Of a DNA stretch of 5,165 nt, positions 1-5,165 are shown one piece after another; position 1 is the first letter of the stretch; every line of letters starts with the position of its first letter. The stretch spans positions 1 to 5,165 of the forward strand of contig JAOZOG010000153.1 of the NCBI GenBank assembly GCA_029933395.1, written 5' to 3'. This stretch comes from Sulfurovaceae bacterium. GTDB taxonomy: Bacteria; Campylobacterota; Campylobacteria; Campylobacterales; Sulfurovaceae. The notes beneath the pieces are model-generated. The model was not told the DNA's origin. It did no database searches and saw only the letters and a program-made list of their open reading frames with translations. The translations under genes were made by a program, and so were the position numbers.

Positions 1-1990
1 TTTGAGACATATCTATTTCTATTTTATTGCCGGTAAGTGCCTCTGCAAGTTCTTTGGATGCTATTATTAATGTTTTTTGTGCCTCAAGTTGCAGCCTAAG
101 TGTCTCTAACTCTGCCTGCTTCTGCTGCAACGCCATATCGTGTGCATCTTTAGCCTGCTGCTCTTTTTTTGTATAAAACTCCTCCCATAGCGCTTTTTCT
201 TTCTTTAGCGCCTCTCTTGCAGCATTTGCCGTTTCTTCTTTCGATACAAGAATGGCGCCCTCTTTTTCGATAGCGTTTCCGGCATATTCGTTTGTAAGTT
301 GATGGTATCTTGCAAAGTGCTGCTTTGCTTTATCCAGTTCGCCTTTTGCTATCGCATCTTTTGCGTTAGCCAACTCTTGTGCAGCCTCTTTTTGTTTGGC
401 GTAGTAGGCATCCACATCACTCATCATAGAATAATCTAAATCTTTCAACTGCTGCGCTAAACTTAGGTTGGTATTAAAACGCTCCTTATCTATCGCCATA
501 AGCTTCTTATTGAGATCTTTATGCAAATTGAGGATGTTGTTTGTTAGCTTCTCTTCATTCGATAGCAGCTTATTTAGTGTGTTTGTAGAGCTTTTTATCC
601 GCTTATCATTGAGTTTAGCTAGTTCGGATATCTCTTTTTCTGTATATTGTTTTGTTGCTTTTGCCGCATCTTCTGCATTCTTTTTAAACGCCTCGAATGG
701 TTTTTGCTTTGCAAGTTTCGCTATGGCTTTTTCTAGTTCAGCTATGGTTTTTTCAAGCCCTTTGAGTTGTGCTTTTGCCTCATCAGAGCCATTGTCTTTA
801 AAGGCAAGTTTTAGCTTTTGCGCATCCTCATATAGCTTAATAAGTTTGTTTGATAATTTTTCATATTCCTCTGCAGAGCCATCAAATTTATCTACTTCAT
901 TATTAATGCCAGCTAACCCCTCTTTTAGCTTCTCTGCACCTTTCATTGACGATAGCATCGTCTCAATGTCGTTAATGGCTATGCCTATTCTCTTCCAGCC
1001 TTCCAATGCTGTATCAAGTAGCCCCGCATCTTCGCCGCCAAGCCAGTCCGGCATTAAAACATCGTTTAGAAGTTTAGCCGCTTCGTATACACCTTTTATC
1101 GCTTCCACTACAGACCATAGACCGCCAGAGAGTGCATCCATATCAGCTTTATCTATGCTTTCGGCCCATTTTGATATAGCGGCTACAGCATCATTCATTA
1201 TAGGCAGAAGAGCCGTTCCTATTTTTACCTGCAAATCATCAATGGCGGCATTCATAGCCTGCATCTTCTGCTTTGAAGACAGTCCGGCATTTCCATATCT
1301 TTCTATCGATTTGGCACCGGATTCTATCACGGCATTAGTTAATGCTAATGCCTGCTCCTGCTTCGTTAGTTCGCCTACTGATTTTCCAAGAGATTTGGCC
1401 ATTTTTTCATAAGCTGCACCTAGTTTTATTGTCAAACCAAGGTTGTCCAATATCATCGGAGATCCGCGCCCGATACCTGTCGCTAAATCCATAAAAGCAT
1501 CTTTGGTATCGGTACCCATCTCGCGGGACTTGACGCGGGCGACCTCCATTAGCTCTGCCAAACTTTCAAGTGGAACACCAAGTGACATCGCAGTAGTAGC
1601 AGCTTGCTTTATATCCGCTTCACTCATCAGCCCCTTTGAGGCTTCTTTTATCTTCTGGAACTCCTCTTCAGCATTTTTGCCCATATCTGATACAACGCGG
1701 TTAAATGCATCGGCTGCCTGCTCTGCATCCGCCGCCATAGTGGCAAAATCTATAGCTTTTGTTGCAGCTCCAACGGATATCAGGCCTGCTGCAAGCGCCT
1801 TAAATGTTGAGGATAGCCCCTTTGCGGAACTTCCTATCTTATCAAACCCCTTGCTTATCTCATCAGAGTTTTTTCCAGCCTGTTTTGTGGATTTTGATAA
1901 CTCCTTAACCTCTTTTTCTAGTTTATCTATCCCTTTTATGGCGTTATCTGTATCCGCCTTTATCTGAATGATGAGGTCATTGTTTGCCAT
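1..1990 (-). CDS. Phage tail tape measure protein, N-terminal 663 residues (runs off window)
   Basis: The protein sets tail length: it fills the growing tail tube, and in related phages it is later released on infection. One frame is open from ATG at 1990 to the window edge, so the C-terminus is missing. Residues 1-60 are charged and helical. Residues 63-82 form an Ala/Gly-rich hydrophobic stretch (FKALAAGLISVGAATKAIDF). Residues 83-270 look like the conserved N-terminal tape measure domain, with the hallmark GRGSPMILDNLGLTIKLG at 174-191 followed by SLGKSVGELTKQEQALALTNAV at 200-221. From about 370 to 645 the protein is Lys/Glu/Ala/Leu-rich and predicted coiled coil, as expected for a length ruler. 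The start is supported by GAGGA eight bases upstream (1999-2003). The gene overlaps the chaperone gene by 14 bases, so translational coupling is likely. Isoleucine is mostly ATA, unlike the coat gene. The family call is from motif recognition; a role in this phage is inferred. Confidence 0.93.
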   Translation of the reverse strand, partial: MANNDLIIQIKADTDNAIKGIDKLEKEVKELSKSTKQAGKNSDEISKGFDKIGSSAKGLSSTFKALAAGLISVGAATKAIDFATMAADAEQAADAFNRVVSDMGKNAEEEFQKIKEASKGLMSEADIKQAATTAMSLGVPLESLAELMEVARVKSREMGTDTKDAFMDLATGIGRGSPMILDNLGLTIKLGAAYEKMAKSLGKSVGELTKQEQALALTNAVIESGAKSIERYGNAGLSSKQKMQAMNAAIDDLQVKIGTALLPIMNDAVAAISKWAESIDKADMDALSGGLWSVVEAIKGVYEAAKLLNDVLMPDWLGGEDAGLLDTALEGWKRIGIAINDIETMLSSMKGAEKLKEGLAGINNEVDKFDGSAEEYEKLSNKLIKLYEDAQKLKLAFKDNGSDEAKAQLKGLEKTIAELEKAIAKLAKQKPFEAFKKNAEDAAKATKQYTEKEISELAKLNDKRIKSSTNTLNKLLSNEEKLTNNILNLHKDLNKKLMAIDKERFNTNLSLAQQLKDLDYSMMSDVDAYYAKQKEAAQELANAKDAIAKGELDKAKQHFARYHQLTNEYAGNAIEKEGAILVSKEETANAAREALKKEKALWEEFYTKKEQQAKDAHDMALQQKQAELETLRLQLEAQKTLIIASKELAEALTGNKIEIDMSQ

Positions 1991-2342
1991 TGCTGTATTC
2001 CTCGAAAATTATCTGAACGAAATCCAATCTATACTCTTGCGGAGCATTGTGGCCGCGGTTGAGCAGCAACGCTATGATACTGGAAGCCGTCATATTGTCA
2101 CCGCCTTTTTGGGTAGAATCTTTTTGCCAGAACGTCATTGCATCTTCACATATCTTTTCAACCTCTTCTATAGGCATTATTTCAAATAGTTGTTCCGGTA
2201 TATCGGTACACTCTTTTAAGATATCTGAATATGTAATGAGGCTGTTTTCATCCTCAAGCTTCGACTTAAAAAGCAGGGTGGGCGCCCACATACGGAAGCC
2301 CTGCCCGTTGACCGTGAAGGTCTTTTGAGTATGTGGGTACAT
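1977..2342 (-). CDS. Probable tail assembly chaperone (121 aa)
   Basis: The gene sits between tail tube and tape measure, where long-tailed phages keep the chaperone that coats the tape measure and recruits tube subunits (lambda gpG/gpGT, Mu gp41). The product is small and acidic, like those proteins. Residues 1-60 include a beta-like start (KTFTVNGQGF, 7-16) and a helical LITYSDILKEC region. Residues 60-75 are an acidic helix (EEVEKICEDAMTFWQK). A polar linker near 76-84 separates this from a helical C-terminal part (TASSIIALLLNRGH, 85-98, then YRLDFVQIIFEEY, 104-116). I recognise the protein mainly by place and size, not by a diagnostic motif. The start is ATG at 2342, three bases after the tube stop. 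The only purine-rich match, AAGGG, touches the ATG with no spacer, so expression probably depends on ribosomes finishing the tube gene. No frameshifted extension was found. Confidence 0.62.
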   Translation of the reverse strand: MYPHTQKTFTVNGQGFRMWAPTLLFKSKLEDENSLITYSDILKECTDIPEQLFEIMPIEEVEKICEDAMTFWQKDSTQKGGDNMTASSIIALLLNRGHNAPQEYRLDFVQIIFEEYSNGKQ

Positions 2343-2345
2343 CCC

Positions 2346-3131
2346 TTAGGCCACCGCGTTTATGTATCTCATAGTCGCGTATTGGGAAACGGTCCCTGTT
2401 GCGGGCTTGGTAGGATCTGGAGTGCATCCTCCTGTAAAGCTGATAGCCACTGGCTCTGTTCCCTTCAACGGGGCATCTCCTGTACCTGCCAGCTCTACTT
2501 TGTAGAAATCCACCACGACTGGCTCACCGTTTTGAGCACATCCGTTAAAGCGGATCGTAACCGCCTTGGATTCACCTTTGAGATATTGTACCTCTTCTCC
2601 GGTGTCATCTGTAGACAATGTGAGGTGCAAGACTGCATCGTCTGTAATCGCACCACCTATGATGATACCGAGAAGGCCGTTTGCCTTGTCAAGGGTATAA
2701 TCCGTACCCTCCACATAGGTTGTTGTATCGGTATCATCCATTACAGTACACATTGTGATATTGATATACCCGATATCTGCATAGGTTCCTGTTTTGACAC
2801 CCGTCAACTCTACTGCCTCATCTGTTACTGCTGTTTGCCCTGCCGTCACTTCACCAAGGAAGAAACGGGCTACATTGGCCGGGGTGCTTGAGTAGGAAGC
2901 GAAATTGATATTGAGCGTTGTACTCTCCACATATTCCAGCAAGACACCCGCCGGGCAGCTCTCTGTAGAGGGGATCGTATTTTTTGTGACCTCGAAGTTT
3001 TGATTTACCTCGTGAGTCTCCCCAATATAGGTATAGTTGCTGGAACCAAAGTCCGCAATATACATCTGCCCCCCACCTTTGAGCACATAATCCAATGCCG
3101 ACGGGTTTCCAAGTTCGTCTAAAACTGCCAT
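2346..3131 (-). CDS. Phage tail tube (major tail) protein, 261 aa
   Basis: This is the likely subunit that stacks into the tail tube around the tape measure. Residues 21-40 (GQMYIADFGSSNYTYIGETH) and the following beta-rich segment to FFLGE (90-94) resemble the N-terminal strands of siphovirus tail tube proteins. A second recognisable block is VEGTDYTLDKANGLLGII at 140-157, matching the 'GTDYTVD...GRI' pattern seen in this family. The rest is Thr/Gly/Val-rich and beta in character (DFYKVELAG, 208-216). Four cysteines (59, 128, 198, 236) are unusual for an intracellular tail protein. A longer frame reaches 3176, but the true start is ATG at 3131: it has AAGGAG five bases upstream, and the added 15 residues would be the 45-residue gene read in another frame. 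The start overlaps the previous stop by one base (TGATG). Composition is GC-richer than the tape measure gene. Confidence 0.83.
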   Translation of the reverse strand: MAVLDELGNPSALDYVLKGGGQMYIADFGSSNYTYIGETHEVNQNFEVTKNTIPSTESCPAGVLLEYVESTTLNINFASYSSTPANVARFFLGEVTAGQTAVTDEAVELTGVKTGTYADIGYINITMCTVMDDTDTTTYVEGTDYTLDKANGLLGIIIGGAITDDAVLHLTLSTDDTGEEVQYLKGESKAVTIRFNGCAQNGEPVVVDFYKVELAGTGDAPLKGTEPVAISFTGGCTPDPTKPATGTVSQYATMRYINAVA

Positions 3132-3268
3132 CAGTTCTCCTTCTTTTTTCTGCTTCGAGTGGGATTCTGCGTCCACTCTTTATCTCTCTTGGGGTCGAAG
3201 TCATCTTTGTTGATGATTCGAAACCCCTTCTCGCTGTCGGTCTTGATCTTGATCGTCTCGACCTTCAT
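3131..3268 (-). CDS. Small basic protein of unknown function between coat and tail tube (45 aa)
   Basis: This short gene fills the otherwise empty 141 bases between the coat stop and the tube start. It begins at ATG 3268, four bases after the coat TAA, and ends in a TGA that shares its A with the tube ATG. The product begins MKVETIKIKTDSEKGFRIIN, continues KDDFDPKRDKEW, and ends in a strongly basic tail (TRSRKKKEN). A short beta-like N-terminus followed by an 'IN..DFDP' segment is reminiscent of small proteins encoded beside phage capsid genes, but I cannot assign a family. All four isoleucines are ATC, as in the coat gene, and the last codons carry the AAGGAG that serves the tube gene; both support real coding. 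There is only a weak ribosome binding site of its own (GGGA near 3278), so coupling to coat translation is likely. Possible roles are a head-tail joining or capsid-binding peptide; this is speculation. Confidence 0.66.
   Translation of the reverse strand: MKVETIKIKTDSEKGFRIINKDDFDPKRDKEWTQNPTRSRKKKEN
3137..3142 (-). promoter_or_regulatory. Ribosome binding site of the tail tube gene
   Basis: AAGGAG on the minus strand is five bases before ATG 3131 and is embedded in the last codons of the 45-residue gene. It shows that the tube protein starts at MAVLDELGNP and not at the upstream in-frame ATG at 3176, which would add 15 residues. Confidence 0.8.
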
Positions 3269-3272
3269 AGCA

Positions 3273-4406
3273 TTATCCCAGAAGAAGTGCTGTATGCTCA
3301 GGCTTAATCACCTTCTGGCCCCAAGCAAGCGCAAGCTCATAACGGATCTTTCTATAACCACCATAGATAGAGACCTCAAAACTCAATCCGGAGAGAGGAT
3401 CGGTGATCGTCGTTCTATCCAGTGCGCTGTCACCCTCTTGAGGCAATGCAGGAGCACGGGTAACAAGCTGGATAGCCTCTCTGTCAAAGGCCATATTCAT
3501 TGTAGCGCTGGATTCAACTGTCACCGCTGCACCGTCCGGGGCATCCTGCAACAGTCCAGGCTTGGCGATAGTGATATCACCGGGCCCGCTGATTCCTGCA
3601 GTTACAACATATTTGTTACTGTCACCTGCAAAAGTGATAACATCACCCGCTTTGATTTCGCCTGATCCGGTGTCGAGGTTGATAACCGTGCTGCCTTCTA
3701 CAGCAGTTGCGCCATTCACCTGATAGCCTGCACCTGTTCCCGCTGTCGCGTTGATAACCTGTGCGGACTCCCTGATAGCGAAGCCGTGAACATCGAGCAA
3801 GACACCCTGTCGAAGTAGTGTTGCGTCATTCGCCTCATTCGCCTTTGTCAAGTTGGTGAGTGTTCTCATCTGTGCGCCGGCTGTGGTGTCGATAACCATA
3901 TTGAGATCCATCATCGGAGAGCCATTGTCCGCAAGGATCTTTCGCACCTGTGCCGTATCATCAAGGCTCTGGAATGGATTTGCTCCCGGTGTTCCATATG
4001 CTCTGGACGCTGCGACATATGTTCCCGCTACATCCCTTTCCACTTCGTTGACAAGCTTTCTCATAGCCTGCGCAATCATTCCGCCCTGTACGCTGAGATA
4101 TCCCGGGCCGTTGTTGAGACCCAACTGCTCCTCACCCACGAAACCAAACTCAGCCGTGCGGGCTTTAGTGATCTCGATAGCGACATTGTCTACCGTCTGA
4201 TCGGTAGGCTCTGGAACGCTCATTGACGGGTTGATATCCTCAACATTGCCGGCACCTGTGACGGGAACCCTTACAAGCTCTCCAACCGCTGCCCTTTCAG
4301 CACCGCTGTTTCTTCCAACTGCCGGGATGAACCCAACCATCTCTCTTGATACTTTGTCCAGTGCCGCGTAGAGGTCTGGAATCAAATCGGTTAATGTGTT
4401 AGCCAT
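3273..4406 (-). CDS. Major capsid protein, P22 coat family (377 aa)
   Basis: This protein forms the icosahedral head. The N-terminus, LTDLIPDLYAALDKVSREMV (5-24) followed by GFIPAV, is characteristic of the P22-coat-like family, as are the ITKARTAEF and GEEQLGLNNGPG blocks (79-102) and the AMRKLVNEVERDVAGTY helix (114-130). Residues about 218-299 are a Gly/Thr/Val-rich beta segment (GYQVNGATAVEGSTVINLD, AGDVITFAGDSNKYVV) interrupting the HK97-type core; this corresponds to the inserted domain typical of the family. The end, ALAWGQKVIKPEHTALLLG, is also family-like. At 377 residues it is shorter than P22 coat (about 430). The start ATG at 4406 has AAGGA six bases upstream, encoded by the last scaffold codons. 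It follows the scaffold gene by three bases. P22-type coats use a separate scaffold and are not proteolytically matured, and no protease is seen here. Isoleucine codons are almost exclusively ATC. Confidence 0.93.
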   Translation of the reverse strand: MANTLTDLIPDLYAALDKVSREMVGFIPAVGRNSGAERAAVGELVRVPVTGAGNVEDINPSMSVPEPTDQTVDNVAIEITKARTAEFGFVGEEQLGLNNGPGYLSVQGGMIAQAMRKLVNEVERDVAGTYVAASRAYGTPGANPFQSLDDTAQVRKILADNGSPMMDLNMVIDTTAGAQMRTLTNLTKANEANDATLLRQGVLLDVHGFAIRESAQVINATAGTGAGYQVNGATAVEGSTVINLDTGSGEIKAGDVITFAGDSNKYVVTAGISGPGDITIAKPGLLQDAPDGAAVTVESSATMNMAFDREAIQLVTRAPALPQEGDSALDRTTITDPLSGLSFEVSIYGGYRKIRYELALAWGQKVIKPEHTALLLG

Positions 4407-4409
4407 TTT

Positions 4410-5072
4410 TTATCCTTCTGTTATTTTCATAGTCTTAGCCGCCTCCGCCTGCTTAGCCGGTGGCAGCTTTTCAAATTCAGAGCGCGATATCGTACGGACA
4501 CCGCCTCCACCGCTATTGCTTGTCCCAGACCCGTTTGCATCTCCAGCGGGGTTGAGTCTGTTTTTGTTCTGTTCAAAATAGTTTTCAAACGCCTGATTGA
4601 TCGGGGTGCCGTCGCTGAATACGGGGTTGCCGCTATCATCCAGCTGCACCTCTGCCCTTAGTCGAAACTCGACAAGTTCACGATCCTCTTTTTTGATATC
4701 GAATTTGCTCAGCTCATTGTGTACAGCCGTATCGAGTCGAAGCTTTGCGTTGGCAGATTGGAGTTCTTCAAGGCTCTTCTTGAGATTCTCCTGTGACTGC
4801 TTCTCTGCTTCAAGCTGCTTGATAAGCTCTCCTTTGCCCTCTTCTCTGGCTTTCTTGATCTGATCGTCGATGCTCTTCATCTTCTCATCAAGGTCGCCTT
4901 TGGATTTCACTACCTCATCGTAGTTTTTGGCAAGATCCTCTTTTTCAAGCCGTAGCGTTTTATTCTCCGCATTCAGTTTTGACACGACTGATTCAAACTC
5001 TGTATTCAATGAGTTGAAAACCTCTTCTTCTATCTTCCCGGCGTCAAGCAACTCTTTTGCTTTCTGAAACAT
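4410..5072 (-). CDS. Head scaffolding protein (220 aa)
   Basis: This is the likely internal scaffold that guides coat subunits into a procapsid and then leaves. The product is very hydrophilic. Residues 1-110 are a near-continuous Lys/Glu/Leu-rich helix expected to form a coiled coil (for example LNAENKTLRLEKEDLAKNY, 33-51). Residues about 112-168 are a mixed segment (NELSKFDIKKEDRELVEFRL). A flexible Gly/Ser/Asn linker (about 172-190) then leads to a C-terminal tail, ISRSEFEKLPPAKQAEAAKT. That tail matches the pattern common at the ends of phage scaffold proteins, where the coat-binding element usually lies. Position immediately before a P22-type coat is the classic scaffold place. A GTG at 5075 could also start the frame, but AAGGAG (5078-5083) is only two bases from it and five from ATG 5072, so ATG is preferred. 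No protease domain is present. Confidence 0.85.
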   Translation of the reverse strand: MFQKAKELLDAGKIEEEVFNSLNTEFESVVSKLNAENKTLRLEKEDLAKNYDEVVKSKGDLDEKMKSIDDQIKKAREEGKGELIKQLEAEKQSQENLKKSLEELQSANAKLRLDTAVHNELSKFDIKKEDRELVEFRLRAEVQLDDSGNPVFSDGTPINQAFENYFEQNKNRLNPAGDANGSGTSNSGGGGVRTISRSEFEKLPPAKQAEAAKTMKITEG

Positions 5073-5077
5073 CACTA

Positions 5078-5083
5078 CTCCTT
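5078..5083 (-). promoter_or_regulatory. Ribosome binding site of the scaffold gene
   Basis: AAGGAG on the minus strand lies five bases before ATG 5072 but only two before the in-frame GTG at 5075. It therefore decides the start in favour of ATG. The same motif with the same five-base spacing precedes the tail tube gene. Confidence 0.8.
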
Positions 5084-5092
5084 AGTGTTTTG

Positions 5093-5128
5093 TATGATAA
5101 TTGTAGCACAAAATATGGAGTTATTCAC
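5093..5128 (-). promoter_or_regulatory. Candidate promoter for the capsid-tail operon
   Basis: Read on the minus strand, TACAAT (5100-5105) is a good -10 box and is preceded by TGC (5106-5108), making an extended -10. The -35 place, 17-18 bases upstream (about 5123-5129, GTGAAT or TGTGAA), is a poor match to TTGACA. Transcription would begin near 5093, leaving a leader of about 20 bases that contains the scaffold ribosome binding site. A weak -35 with a strong extended -10 fits a promoter helped by an activator, as phage late promoters often are; that part is inference. The region is AT-rich, so a chance match is possible. Confidence 0.4.
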
Positions 5129-5164
5129 ATAGATGATGGAGAGATGTGAAAAAGATGTGAAAAA
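5124..5164. repeat. Three copies of ATGTGAA, two direct and one inverted, in the module leader
   Basis: GATGTGAAAAA occurs twice in tandem on the plus strand (5143-5153 and 5154-5164). The heptamer TTCACAT at 5124-5130 is the exact reverse complement of ATGTGAA at 5144-5150, with 13 bases between. The direct copies are 11 bases apart, about one helical turn. The inverted copy covers the -35 position of the candidate promoter. This arrangement resembles an operator or activator site, or a weak 7-base-pair hairpin. The copies reach the window edge, so more may follow. Confidence 0.5.
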
Positions 5165-5165
5165 G

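Noticed and set aside
468..1967. Long plus-strand frames of 314 and 174 residues (468-1412 and 1443-1967)
   Set aside because: They are antisense shadows of the tape measure gene. Their Ser/Phe/Ala-rich composition is what the complement of Lys/Glu/Ala coiled-coil codons gives, and the minus-strand frame has clear family motifs.
2101..2115. AAAAA run in the chaperone gene as a programmed frameshift site
   Set aside because: The codon phase (CAA AAA GGC) does not match X XXY YYZ, and both shifted frames meet TGA within a few codons.
2273..2304. Perfect 12-base palindrome GTGGGCGCCCAC (2278-2289) with flanking GCAGGG and CCCTGC arms near the start of the chaperone gene
   Set aside because: About one perfect 12-base palindrome is expected by chance in 5 kb. 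It is inside a coding sequence and has no T-run, so it is not a terminator. An effect on chaperone translation cannot be excluded.
3132..3176. N-terminal extension of the tail tube protein to ATG 3176
   Set aside because: The extra 15 residues overlap the 45-residue gene, and the strong AAGGAG lies just before the internal ATG at 3131.
2851..3204. Minus-strand frame of 117 residues overlapping the tail tube start
   Set aside because: It is Arg/Trp/Gly-rich, out of frame with the recognised tube protein, and lacks a ribosome binding site; it is a shadow of the tube gene.
3269..3272. Terminator after the coat gene, as some phages use to raise coat expression
   Set aside because: There is no hairpin with a T-run around the coat stop; the next gene starts four bases later.
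5133..5165. Start of a divergent plus-strand gene (ATG at 5133 or 5136, MMERCEKDVKK to the edge)
   Set aside because: There are only 11 codons before the window ends, and the nearest GGAG (5117-5120) is 12 bases away. The tandem repeat explains the sequence as well, so it cannot be supported without more sequence to the right.
5120..5165. Tail of an upstream minus-strand gene entering from the right edge
   Set aside because: One frame is open to a TAA near 5121, but the encoded stretch is too short and repeat-derived to tell from chance.

Overview
This window is part of the virion-assembly module of a tailed phage or prophage. Every gene that can be supported lies on the minus strand, so the module reads from position 5072 down to position 1. 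In transcription order the genes are: head scaffolding protein, P22-coat-like major capsid protein, a 45-residue small protein, tail tube protein, a probable tail assembly chaperone, and the first 663 codons of the tape measure protein, which runs off the left edge. Gaps and overlaps between consecutive genes are 3, 4, -1, 3 and -14 bases. This is the packing of a single operon, and nothing inside it looks like a terminator.

A tape measure protein preceded by a tube protein and a chaperone indicates a long-tailed virus. No tail sheath gene lies next to the tube gene, which favours a non-contractile (siphovirus-like) tail, although a sheath gene elsewhere cannot be excluded. The coat is recognisable as the P22 coat family (an HK97 fold with an extra inserted domain), and a separate scaffold gene directly upstream agrees with that.

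The host is a bacterium with ordinary AAGGAG-type ribosome binding sites. Composition is uneven. The tape measure gene is AT-rich and uses ATA for most isoleucines, while the coat gene is close to half GC and uses almost only ATC. Heavy ATA use would fit an AT-leaning host such as a member of the Campylobacterota, but this is a weak inference and no host gene is present to test it.

Region by region: 5076-5165 is the leader of the module, with a candidate extended -10 promoter and three copies of the heptamer ATGTGAA (two direct, one inverted) across and upstream of its -35 position. The scaffold (4410-5072) and coat (3273-4406) build the procapsid. The 45-residue gene (3131-3268) fills the space between coat and tail tube, where head-completion and tail-terminator genes usually sit. 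The tube (2346-3131), chaperone (1977-2342) and tape measure (1-1990) together set up tail polymerisation. I find no integrase, lysis, CRISPR, tRNA, IS element or evident defence gene, and no convincing new system. The points most worth a second look are the leader repeats, the unannotated small gene with the missing neck genes around it, and the sharp change in codon use.
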